Shown in pieces: positions 9,537-20,600 of a DNA stretch of 64,000 nt (position 1 is the first letter of the stretch; each line of letters begins with the position of its first letter). The stretch lies in assembly GCA_963682025.1 (NCBI GenBank), contig OY821519.1, positions 65,466,783 to 65,530,782 of the forward strand, in the 5' to 3' direction. The notes beneath the pieces were generated by a model. The model made no database searches. It saw only the letters and a list, made by a program, of their open reading frames with translations, and had not been told where the DNA came from. The position numbers and the translations under genes were made by a program. Origin of the DNA: Cordilura impudica (Eukaryota; Arthropoda; Insecta; Diptera; Scathophagidae).

Positions 9537-10660
9537 TTGCAAAATAAGCATAATGCCTGGATTAGTCTACGACTGAAAGTTGGCGCAACAAGTACTGAAA
9601 CCATGGGGTTAAACAATTTAAAATTATTTGAACTGTTTAGAAGGTCAACCACACCAAAGTTTTTCACGGAAGCTACTTTAGAAGAACTTGATAGCTTATA
9701 CGGAAATATTGAGAGAAGCGAAATTAAAAAAAATAATGTTTATCTGATATATGCAAATATTAAGGCAAAATGGGTGAAATCTAATTGAACCATTCAGAAC
9801 TTCAACTCCAAATACGAGGACTGGCTTAATGAATACACCATCCTGGATATATTGGCAGTTGATAAACCCACCACATCAACCAGAGGAGCAAAAGGAAGGC
9901 AAGAAAAAAGTATTGAGGAGTGTTCAATTTTCACAAGAAAGAGGAAACTTGCCGATGCCACCAATGACTTGACCACGAAGCATTTATCGGACGCGTTGTC
10001 TATTAAATATACAAAGGATAGTGAAAGAGTTAGGTCGCAGATTACAAAATCTGTTGCTGATGCAAGCCCACTGCGACTAAAAAGGATTAAGGAAAGCATT
10101 CCCACGCCCACAAACGCACACATTAAAAAGTATGGTTCCGAAGAAGCCTTGACCTTGTTTATGGACTTACAACTTTCCAAAGAAAAATATGAGATACTAC
10201 GGGCATGCTTGATGCGACACGGGGCTGACATTTTATCAGGATACAAGCATATTACGCAAGCCAAAATAAATTCACGACCACTGCATACGGAGTTTACGGA
10301 AGTCTCTGTGAAAGCCAATCTGCAGGATCTCATGGACCATACAGCAAAACGTTGTTGGAGAGTCTTCCTGAAAATGAGGTGAAAATTCTTGCCGAGAAAC
10401 TGACATTGATCAGCAAATGGGGCTGCGATGGATCATCCGGACAAAGCGTTTATAAGCAAAGGATATCTTCCGATGACGCTAAAATATCGGACGGAAATAT
10501 GTTTATGGCATCTGTTGTTCCTTTGCGGCTAAAATCTGATGTTTCCCTACACTGGAAAAATCCACGTCCGTCATCAGTGCATTATTGCCGACCAATCATG
10601 TTTCAGTTTGCAAGGGAATCGGCAAACGCCCCTATAAAGCGTAGCACCCTTTCCAAACGC
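9537..10660 (+). pseudogene. Transib transposase, N-terminal part, frameshifted
   Basis: Three frames in succession read as one protein: GLNNLKLFELFRR and SLYGNIERSE (frame 1), YEDWLNEYTILDILAVDKP to MDHTAKR (frame 2), then LISKWGCDGSSGQSVYKQ, FMASVVPLRL and HWKNPRPSSVHYCRPI (frame 3). KWGCDG at about 10414-10431 corresponds to the motif holding the first catalytic Asp of RAG1 (KWGCDG, Asp600). Similarity stops after FQFARE, close to the right terminus, so the regions with the other catalytic residues are deleted. The same segments occur in the copy at 43-47 kb. Confidence 0.75.
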
Positions 10661-10706
10661 TCATTTCATAGGCTGAACAGTTATCTATCATTCGGTTCAA
10701 AATATA

Positions 10707-10745
10707 TGATTTTTGCAACGAAAAAACTCAAATGGCTCCACTGTG
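10707..10745 (-). repeat. Transib right terminal repeat
   Basis: Read from the right end inward: CACAGTGGAGCC, a 22-nt spacer, then the same GCAAAAATC block. Outside are the conserved heptamer and the CGACG duplication (10746-10750). Confidence 0.75.
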
Positions 10746-10750
10746 CGACG

Positions 10751-12213
10751 TTTCCCCGTCTTCAGGGTCCTCTCATATTATTAAACATTTAGAAAAAATG
10801 CTGAATTAAAAAAAAATTGTCAAAATTTAAAATTTTAATAAATCTATTCTTTTTTTTATTGCACTCTGTTTGATTGATATTTCTATAGATATAAAATATT
10901 TATTTATTTGTATTTATTTGTAACATAATTTTATAATAATAATTAAATATTTTTTCAAAGAAAATTGGGAAATATGAAATTTTCTTTACATTGAAAAAAA
11001 AAAAAAAAACAAAAAAACGGAACATTTCCGGTAAATTGGTTTCGTTAAACGATACTATATAAATACATACGAATGAAAATGTAATCCGCGGTAAATTGAT
11101 TGCTTGGGGCTTTCAAATATCCATAATCTTGTAAAATTTTAGAATTATTTTCAAAAATTTCAATTTAAATACATGAGTTTAATCCGATACAGAGATGCCT
11201 GAAAGTTTTGTAATAATTTTTATTATTAACATTCATTTATTTTACATTGTTGCGTAGCATTTCTAGATTAATAATTTTCTTAAAAAAATAATTTTAATTT
11301 CGTAATTAAATTTAGTAAATCATTTTTTATAATAGAAATAAGTTTGTCGTGTATTAATATTAACTGTTATAATTTATAATTGATTTTTACTGGTACAACC
11401 GATTTGTCGAAGATAAACAAAATTGTGCTCCCCATGTTAAAAAATTTGCTACAATTTTTCCAATTATTTTCAATACCATATTTTTAGCAATTATAAATAA
11501 GCTCGTGTTGGATAATAAAAATTAGGTGAGAGTTTTTTCTTTAAATTTACAGTTTTTTTTCGTCCTAAGGAGTATATATAGATGAAACAGTGTTACTTAA
11601 ATTTTATGCTTATTCTTCCCCTGATATGGTAAAAAAAACTAAAAAATTAAAAAATTTTAAAGTTTATAGGCTTTTTTTTTTAATATACATTTGTATAAAC
11701 TGTAACAACATGCAAAAAATCAGAAGATGTCTACAACAACACAGTATTCAAGATATTTAGGTCGAATTGTTTAATCCTTTCTCTTGTTTGATTCTTTTTA
11801 TATTACAAAATTTATTTCTCTCATAATATGTATATTCATGGAATTTTACAACATATATTAATTTTAATATAAATATCTTTCCTTAACGATTGTTTTAATA
11901 ATACGAGCGTTAAATAAATTTAAAAAATATATTGTAAATAAATAATGTATATAAAAAAATTAAATTTTCAATTATAAATGTAAATTAAGTATATCAATAC
12001 AAAATAGACCAATATTTTAATATTATACAAAGTATAGTGATTAAGTTCATTATAAAGTTAAATAAATATTTAAAAACTATGTAACTGTGCTCAAGTAGAA
12101 ACCATTTTTGGCCGTACCCTCTTTGAATTTGATAAAATTTGGCATGAAAGTTCTATCATACTAAGATAAGAAGTATTTAAATTATGGACCTCTAGCTCTA
12201 ACAGTTTATGAAA
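10751..12213. other. AT-rich intergenic stretch
   Basis: Very AT-rich with homopolymer runs (for example around 10995-11010). I see no gene, motif or ordered repeat. Confidence 0.6.
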
Positions 12214-12379
12214 TATATGTGACCTTCTCCGAGAAAAGGGACCTAGTGTGTCAAAAAACGGGTTGTGTCAAAAACGGTGGATTCTGGTACCTAAAAGGGT
12301 GTAGAAACTTTAAATGCGCTTTTTTCTAAAAACTTAATTTTCACACACTAGGTTCCTTTTCTCGGAGAAGGTCACATAT
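12214..12379. repeat. Fold-back: inverted repeat with ~42-bp arms
   Basis: The left arm (12214-12256) begins ATATGTGACCTTCTCCGAG; the right arm (12338-12379) is its near-perfect reverse complement ending CTCGGAGAAGGTCACATAT. The loop is about 80 nt. It could be a small MITE or a deleted transposon; no coding sequence. Confidence 0.75.
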
Positions 12380-12521
12380 GGTGGCGCAAAAAGTGAAAAA
12401 TGTATAAGACGTAATTAAAATTTTTTAAATTTAAGTTAATGTTTTTATTTCTGTATTTGGTAAACCATTTTATTTTGCTACTTATAAAAATCAAATAATA
12501 AAAAATTAAGTTGGAATAGAG

Positions 12522-12650
12522 TTTCAATACGCGCAGGGGGGTAAAAATATATTTCACAATACAATCAAAAACAGCGTAACATGTAAGACGTAAGACAAAA
12601 TCGGTGTGACTTATGATTGTATTGGTGAAAAAATTATGATATGTAATATC
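12522..12650 (+). mobile_element. Family Z terminal segment, diverged copy Z1
   Basis: Contains ACGCGCAGGGGGGTAAA, CACAATACAATC, AACAGCGTAAC and ATCGGTGTGACTTATGATTG as in the other Z copies, but the outer GATGTGTAAACATCT is not recognisable. As in Z2, an AAAATGA-type array follows directly. Confidence 0.65.
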
Positions 12651-13204
12651 CTGTTTAAAAATGAAAAATAAGAAATGAAAAATTAAAAAATTCAAAAAAT
12701 AAAAAATGAAAAATGAAAAATAAAAATTTAAAAATTAAATATAAAAAATGAAAAATAAGAAATAAAAAATGAAAAAAAAATGAAAAAAATAATGGAAAAC
12801 GAAAAATGAAATATGAAAAATAAAAAATGATAAAAGAAAAATAAAAAATAAAAAATGAAAAATGAAAACTTAAAAATGAAAAAAAAAAAAAAAATAAAAA
12901 CGAAAAATGAAAAAAAAAATGAAAAACGACAAATAAGAAATGAAAAATAAAAAATGAAAAATAAAAAATGAAAAATGAAAAACGAAAAATGAAAAATAAG
13001 AAATAAATGAAATATGGAAAATGAAAAATAAAAATTGAAAAATGAAAAACGAAAGATGAAAAATTAAATATAGAAATTAAAAATGAAAAATAAAGAATTA
13101 AAAATTAAAAATGAAAAATAAAAAATGAAAACTGAAAATTGAAAAAAAAAAAAAAAAAAAAAATTAAAAACGAAAAATAAAAAATGAAAAATGAAAAATC
13201 AAAA

Positions 13205-13595
13205 ATGATTAAATACGAAAACTCTCTTTCAAAATTTCAATTCTGTGTGAATTCAATCCGTCTTTGGAACTCGCTACCATCAAATCTTAAATTTATAAGC
13301 AACGCCCAACAGTTTAAGAAACAAATTTTTAAATTCTATGCATTTATTCTATTTATTTATTTTTTTTTCTTCCTCTTTGCTTTGTTAGTCAATTTTTCCT
13401 TAACTTTTTTATATATTCGATGTTATGTATGATTTTAGTTATTTTCATATTCTGTAATTTTTATTTTTTTTTTTAATTTAATCATCATTATATTAAAGCA
13501 ATTATAATAACCAATAATGTAAAACTCCTTAACTATAATTATAAGATTTTTAATCTTGTTGTTTTGGAAAACAAATAAATACAAATACAAATATG
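13205..13595 (+). pseudogene. Non-LTR retrotransposon 3' end (ORF2 C-terminus and tail)
   Basis: Encodes FQFCVNSIRLWNSLPSNLK, the C-terminal motif of many LINE ORF2 proteins, then a non-coding 3' part ending in AAATACAAATAC repeats (13570-13593), a typical LINE tail. It is a 5'-truncated insertion inside the array. Confidence 0.65.
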
Positions 13596-14205
13596 GAAAA
13601 TAAAAAATTAAAAATGAAAAACAAAAAATGAAAAACAATAAAAGAAAAATGAAAAATGAAAAATTCAAAATGGAAAATAAAAATGAAAAATGGAAAATAA
13701 AAAATGCAAAATGAAAAACTAAAAATGAAAAATGGAAAATGAAAAATAAAAGATGAAAAATGAAAAATTAAATATAGAAAATGAAAAATAAAGAATTAAA
13801 CATTAAAAATGAAAAATAAAAAATGAAAACTGAAAAATTAAAAATAAAAAAAAACAATGAAAAACGAAAAATTTTTTGTAAAACTCCTTAACTATAATTA
13901 TAAGATTTTTAATCTTGTTGTTTTGGAAAACAAATAAATACAAATACAAATACAAATATGGAAAATAAAAAATTAAAAATGAAAAACAAAAAAAGAAAAA
14001 AGAAAAATGAAAAATGAAAAATTCAAAATGGAAAATAAAAATGAAAAATGGAAAATAAAAAATGCAAAATGAAAAACGAAAAATGAAAAATGGAAAATGA
14101 AAAATAAAAGATGAAAAATGAAAAACGAAAAATTAAATATAGAAAATGAAAAATAAAGAATTAAACATTAAAAATGAAAAATAAAAAATGAAAACTGAAA
14201 AATGA
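13519..14205. repeat. Segmental tandem duplication of ~358 bp
   Basis: The block beginning GTAAAACTCCTTAACTATAA at about 13519 (LINE tail plus downstream array) recurs from about 13877 with nearly the same order of variant units to about 14205. Confidence 0.7.
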
Positions 14206-14560
14206 AAAAAAAAAAAAAAATTTTTTTTCGTTTTTTTAATTTTTTATTTTTCATTTTTCATTTTTATTTTTTATTTTTCATTTTTAATTTTTGAAAAATC
14301 AAGAATGAAATATGGAAAATAAAAAATGAAAAACATAAAATGAAAAACGATAAATGAAAAATGAAAAATAAAAAACGAAAAATGAAAAATTCAAAATGGA
14401 AAATAAAAATAAAAATGAAAAATGGAAAATAAAAAATGAAAAATGAAAAACGAAAATTGAAGAATTAAAATGAAAAATGGAAAATGAAAAATAAAAGATG
14501 AAAAATGGAAAATACAAAATGAGAAATGAAAAACAAAAATGAAAAATAAAAAATGTCACG

Positions 14561-15155
14561 CATAGTCACGCGCAGTCACGGGGTGATCTAAATGTCATTT
14601 CCCCTCATCCGAGCGATCTGAAACTAAGTCCATACACTTGCTGTGGAAAAAAGATTAACTTTGACTTAGTCACGCACAGTCACGCATGGTCACGTAGTGA
14701 TCTAAAACCCATTTACCTTATCCGATCGATCTGAAGCTAGGTCTATAGACTTGCTGTGAAAAAATATTAACTTTGACATAGTCACGCACAGTCACGGAGT
14801 GATCCAAATGTCATTTTCCTTCATCTGATCGATCTGAAACTTGGTCCATAGTCTTGTTGTGACTATAGATTTATTTTGGGGTAGTCACGCGCAGTCACGC
14901 ATAGTCACGCACAGTCACGGAGTGATCTAAATGTCATTTCCCTCATCCAATCCATCTGAAACTTGGTCCATACACTTGCTGTAAAAAAAAGATTAACTTT
15001 GACTTAGTCACGCACAGTCACGCACAGTCACGGAGTGATTTAAAACACATTTCCCCTCATCCAATCAATCTGAAACTTGGTCCATAGACTTGCTGTGACT
15101 ACAGATTAATTTTAAAATAGTCACGCATAGTCACGCAGTCACGTAGAGATTCAGG
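14561..15155. repeat. Tandem satellite, ~5 units of 100-125 bp
   Basis: Each unit has a run of AGTCACGCAC decamers (one to four copies), then GTGATCTAAATGTCATTTCC, a TCATCC...GATCTGAAACT block, TCCATAGACTTGCTGTG and ATTAACTTTGA. Units start near 14563, 14669, 14780, 14882 and 15006, with a partial sixth at 15119. Unit length varies with decamer number. Confidence 0.82.
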
Positions 15156-15366
15156 GATGCATAAGGAAAGAAATAGTTTTAATAAAAACATTGTTTTTAT
15201 GGGTTAGATTATTTAATTTTTGGAAAATTGAAAAAAAAAATTAAAAATTAAACACAAAAAATTTTTTTTTTAATAATAAATTAAATAAAAACTAATTTTT
15301 TTTTTTTGGTAAAAATGTGTAGTTGGATGAGACAAATATGAACTCCATTTACATTTTTTTTTTAAA
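15156..15366. other. AT-rich spacer
   Basis: T/A runs only; no feature recognised. Confidence 0.5.
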
Positions 15367-15706
15367 CCAGCAGATTCCAGCACTCGAAATTCGAGTGCAA
15401 ATTCTAGATCATTTTATTTTTTCATTTAATAAAGACCCTAAAGGTATGCTTCACAATTCAACTCATTTTAAACGAAGAAAACAAATCAACACATTAACAC
15501 AAACACATTAACAAATTTAATAAACACACACAAAGCATTGTATAATTTTATGTATGTGTTAGTAGCAACTTTAAACGATCATAACTCCAAAAAAAAAAAA
15601 TTCCAGACGATGAAAATCTGTAAATCTGGGTATCAGCTAAAATCAGGGTAAAACTGTGAAACTTACATCGGTAACAAAAAATCGCCTAGCCTATTAATAT
15701 TATAGA
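15367..15706 (-). mobile_element. Non-autonomous Helitron, copy C
   Basis: Reverse copy: 5' TC complement at 15705-15706 followed by T, and 3' end CTGG (a CTRR variant) at 15367-15370. The subterminal palindrome GCACTCGAAATTCGAGTGC is complete here. Confidence 0.85.
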
Positions 15707-16338
15707 TTATTACAAACGTCTTTTCAATAATCTTTTTCACCAACTTAAGATTATATGATTACGACCTTTGAACTGTACGCAGCTGAACTTGTAGGTAAGC
15801 TACTTTTAAAGATAATCGTTAGAATGTTGACCCACCTTTGAGAATTTTTGAATGATTTTTTAAATTTTAACGCCCCGATATTTGGATATCATAAAACCCA
15901 GGTTTCAGCTTTTTGAATATTTCTTATTGAACTAAGGTACAATTTTTTTTATAAAATTTTAATGAATTCTGAGGCGGTGCGGCCGATCCGTTCGTTGCTT
16001 ATAAATATGAACTACGATCAGTCTAAAATTTCCCACATAGTATTTTTATTACTATTTAAACATGTCCAACAAAGAGCCAAAGTAAAATAAAAAAAAATTC
16101 CTGCATCCTAATTTACGGATCCCTCGCTTCAAAGAGTAAAGAACATTCGAGCATAATAATATAATTTAATTTTTTTTAATGAGGTTGTATTATGTTTGCG
16201 CTAGCTTGGCACGAAGCATGCTGTGCTTCAAATCCTCTCTTGGACAACAATTATGCAAAAAGAAGAACTTCGCTAGTACAATAACGCGAAAATGTCAAAC
16301 AATTACTACATCCAGCTCAGTAGTTATAGTTTTTTTAA
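15707..16338. other. Intergenic; probably includes the form3 3' UTR
   Basis: No coding motif. On the minus strand an AATAAA lies at about 16045-16050, roughly 290 bases after the form3 stop, and could be its poly-A signal. Confidence 0.35.
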
Positions 16339-17633
16339 TCACTTTTTAGACTGGATGCTGGATTTGGAATTCTTTGGTTTTAGAATGGTTGCTTTAATGT
16401 TTACAGCGGTACGTGGCGACTGAGTGTGAGATGATCCCTTACGTAAGATTTTAATGTTGCCAACGGCTCTTTGCAATGGAGCTTCATCTTCATCTATACA
16501 TCTTTCAGTAGTGTTTGTTTTCTGAATTGGTACAGAACATTTACGGGCTGGTGCATCTCTAGAAGATTTACTCAAGCTGCCTCTACGTTGAATGGAAGTA
16601 GTAGAAGAGGATATAGGAAAGCTAGGCTTGCAATGAATAGGACCAGTGCTAGCAACATTCTCTACGGATTTGATGGAGGATTTGTTTAAACTACCTCTAC
16701 GTTGTTCTGAATTAGAAGGAATTGCACTGGATGATAGAGGATTAAGTGTTATAGGCTTACGTTGAGTACAATTTGTGCTGTTCCTGCGTTGTACAGCAGT
16801 TGTGGATGAGCCAATACGACCACTGCTTACAACATTCTTTACGGATTTGATGGACGATTTGCTTAAACTACCTCTGCGTTGTTCTGAATTAGAAGCGATT
16901 GTTTTAGGGGATAGAGGATTAAGTGTTATAGGCTTTCGTTCAGTACAATTTATGCTGTTCCTACGTTGTACAGTACTACTGTTGGTGGATAATATTTTTT
17001 TCCTCGTTTCCGTTTCACTTTTAGTTTTGCTCAAAGTGGTTTTTTCTGAAGTTTTGTTATGTGTGGAGGCGTTGTATTTAAGTTCTGCATTAAAACGATT
17101 TGAAGATGTTAATCTGCTAGTTAAATTTTGGGAAATGTTATCATTGAAGGAATTTCTTTCACTTCTAATAGTTGCTCCTGCTTTACTTATTGGTTTACGA
17201 TTGAAGGAAGCATTATTTGTGAAAGGTCGGTTTTGAAAAGTTTTATATGGTTTTTTATCACCCATGGGCGCCGAAATCGATTCCATTTTACTTGAATTTT
17301 TAATAGAATTTTTTAAAAATGTTCCATTTGCAGGACTTGTTCCATTCAGAGTGGTAACTGAATTGGTTGCGGCTGTGTTTGTGCTGTTAGGTTTACCGAC
17401 AAAGGATTTGGCTTTAATGGAAGAACTACGAATTGCAGATGATTTTAATAGAAAACTATTGTTTGACTTTGCAGCTTCATTATTAAAATTGCTTTGAGGA
17501 ATACATTTTTGCTGAATTTTTTGGGAAGTTCTCCGTGATGATAAATTAGAATTAGATGCCGGAATTGTTTGATATCTTCTCGTTGACTCCTCTGAACTCT
17601 GAAGATTTTTGGTTAACGCCAATTTGGATTGAT
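16339..17633 (-). CDS. form3: form3 terminal exon with RRxS repeats
   Basis: About 430 residues, Ser/Lys/Arg-rich, ending QSKK-stop. I place the intron at 17634-17697 (64 nt, ending CAATAG), because the upstream TTCTAG would bring an immediate stop. It contains two tandem 59-residue units (QRRNS...KPITLNPLS...EQRRGSL.KSSIKS) and a partial third, rich in RRNS/RRGS, which fit basophilic kinase sites. Confidence 0.74.
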
Positions 17634-20600
17634 CTATTGTTAAAGAAGTTCTAGAAGCAAATTGTGGTATGTTTGAATTTTTATTTTGACAACTCACCTA
17701 TCGATGGTGTTGAGGAGGGTTCTTTTGTTGTCACTGTTGTAGCACACGATTGTGACGATATTGGAGATAATGATTTCTTGGTTAAATATAGTTTTTGAGC
17801 AAATCGCAGCAGCGTGGACTCTGGCTGCTCAGCTTTTGATGTGGCAATACAAGCACTATTGGGTTTTTTAGTTTCGGTGGTATGTTGTGAACTTGTTGGT
17901 GAAAGTGATCGTAGTTTTTTGATCGGAATTTTTAATTTGTTCGAAATTTGTGTAGATAATGATGGTTTCTGGGACAATTTAGCCTCTGCACCATTGGGAG
18001 AAATTTCATCAGAAATGGGCGTATGTATAGAAGCAGACTCTTTGTCATTAGTCAAACTTGATGTTTGTTTGTTAAGTTCTTGAGATGGACTTTTTGTAGT
18101 GGCCGCGAACCGACATTCTTCCAAAATATTTTCATTAAATTTTGTATCTGATACTTCAGAAGCAGTTGTATTATTTGTTATTGCTGTGGAGGGCGTGACG
18201 AGAGAGTTAGCATTGCTTGTGGAAATGATTTCTCGAGTTTTCAATTCTTGATCTAGTTTTTCCAAATGAAGCTCTCTATTACCCTTTTCGAGATTATTTT
18301 TAATATTTAAGTTATTTGGCGAGGCAGACAATATATCACCTTGCAAATCTTTATCATTTTTATTTGTAGTAGTGGAGTCCAATGAACAATTTCCATTGTT
18401 TTGTTGAATTGAAAACTGTTGGTTTTCTCCAGGTCGCTGAGCGTTGTTACCATCAGAGATTTTAGTATTTTGTTTCTTTGGGAAGCTGTTATTTTTTAAT
18501 CCCTGATTAGTAGAATTGGGCATTGCTAGTGAGCTTATAGGGGGCAATTCGCGAACGGGACTAAATAAAAATTTTGATACACCTACTTTGGGTGTACCCA
18601 GAGAGGTTCTAGGAGATAAATGACTAAATAAGAATTCCGATCCATTTATTGGTGTTGGTGTTTTTAAATTTTTAATAACTCCTTTGAGATCTTGTTCATT
18701 TATTGCACTATATCGACGCTCTAGCTTTACTAGATTAGCCAAAGCTTTAAATTTTTCAATGGGTCGTCTTTGTTCAACTTTTGTTTCTTCCGTGTTAGGA
18801 TTAGCTTTTGGTAGTTCATGATGTTTATCATTATTTTCGTTTAAATCTTCAGGCCAAGAAAGATTTTCATTTATACGATCCGTAGGAATTTGAAGACGCA
18901 TACAATTCTTCGTCTTAGAATGGCGATTGAGTTGAGAGGGAATTTCTAAATCTTCTTTGTTGACTTTTGACTTATTAAATTTGTTACTAATAGGGGTATT
19001 AGAGTACATTGGCAATTTGGATGTTAATTCATTTTCACTATCATTAGCATAAATGGGATTGTCAAATGAACTGGTGTCGTTATTAGACGATTCAATTGGA
19101 GGAAATTTGAAAACAGATTCAGTTTGTGGCTTAGGTGTCTGCATAACTTCCACTATGGCAGCGGAACGTTTCGTTAATCCTGAGTCATTTTTTAATTCAG
19201 AATTTGGTCGTATAACAATTTGTAAGCTTTCGCTAGTATGATTATGATCTGTTGCTGTTATAGCTAAACATTTATCTTCGTGTAAAGTTTCCAAATTGCA
19301 TTTGTTTCCTAGAACTTTAAAAACAGAATAGAAGTAAAAATTTTTGTGTTCAAATCTTCAAGACCAACCTGTATCCGTTGCAGTAGATAAACGTCTTTGG
19401 AATCCAGTATTTGGCCGCTTGCATTCGTCTTCCTGTTTGAGTTCCTGTGTTTTATTTTCTTCCTTGTGTTCCATTGGTGCAACAGTTGTGAGACGTTCTC
19501 TATTATCTGTGTTTAAAAATTGCAATAAATCGGGTTTATCAAAGCTGGTTTTACGCTTTCTAACGCGTCCTTTGTTTGCTATTTAAAAACATTTTGAAAT
19601 AATTTAAAAATTCGTTATGTCATTGCATTATGAAAGTATACCTCTTTCAGATTTATCTGCCAATTTCCGTTCAGGCAATCCTAAGTATTCCAATAGCTCA
19701 TGTCCTTCACCATTTGCTGCATAACTCTCAGTGGTTATGAAATTATTGTTGATATCATCCTTGCATTTGTTCACATTTCGTGCTCGTTTAACTGGCAAGC
19801 CCGGACTTTTAGAAATTGATCCAGCTAAAAAAGGTTTTTGAAATGTTACGATAAGCTGAATTCATATTCACCCACAAACCCATTCAAAATTAAACCAATA
19901 CAAATTGTTTAATACCAAAATATTTGTATTGATTTCACTTTCAAGGTGATGTGAATTAGAGAACATGAGCAATTGAGAAATATTGAAAAGACCCTTTAAA
20001 AGTATTCGAGATAATGGCTGGTTGTGAACTTGGCGAAACTCATTTACATTCGAATCTGGGCGTTGTTCAGTACTAGTATTTTTTACTGAGTAAAACCAAT
20101 ATAGAGTATTTCGATGTGGTACTTGAAATGTAATCAGTACTGTACGAGTATTTTTTTTGTAATTTATATTTTTTTTCATGAATTAAATTCTGGGTCCATC
20201 GGGTCAAAATTTCTTCTAAGAATTTAAATTCAGTACAAATACAGGGAAAATGATTTAATTTTCAAGTTCGAAATACCTGGCAAGTACTTGAGAAAATCTT
20301 ATGCCGTTTTCTTTTCTGACAAAAAATTTCGCATTTTATTTGCACTTTTTTCGAAGTGTATTTTTTATATATTCTAAACTAAGAGCAACCTTATCTTATA
20401 CAAAAATCAAATGGTCTCAAAGTCGAGCTTCCGTAAATCGCAAAAAATTGTAACCATTGACTTTTATCAGGTTATAGTGTGAGAATATTTCCACACTGTT
20501 CTCCTTTTTTGAATATTTTCACCCCATGACTTCAAAAAGGATAATAATCAAAATTTTTTGCATTTTTGAGACCTCTCGATTGATGTATAAAATTAGGTCT

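Larger units (their letters stand above)
8802..10745 (+). mobile_element. Transib DNA transposon (internally deleted) with RSS-like ends
   Basis: Starts CACAGTGGCGCC and ends GGCTCCACTGTG, inverted termini flanked by the 5-bp duplication CGACG. CACAGTG equals the consensus heptamer of vertebrate V(D)J recombination signals. A shared inner block GCAAAAATC begins 23 nt inside the left heptamer (8832) and 22 nt inside the right one, like a nonamer. The interior holds the N-terminal part of a Transib (RAG1-related) transposase with frameshifts; the C-terminal two-thirds is missing. The element is therefore non-autonomous but has intact ends. Confidence 0.85.
12655..14560. repeat. AAAATGA/AAAATAA simple-sequence array
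   Basis: Almost 2 kb of degenerate tandem units such as GAAAAATGAAAAATAAAAAA. Interruptions: a LINE 3' end (about 13205-13595), a duplicated block, and an inverted T-rich tract at 14219-14295. Short reading frames here are by-products of the repeat. Confidence 0.85.
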
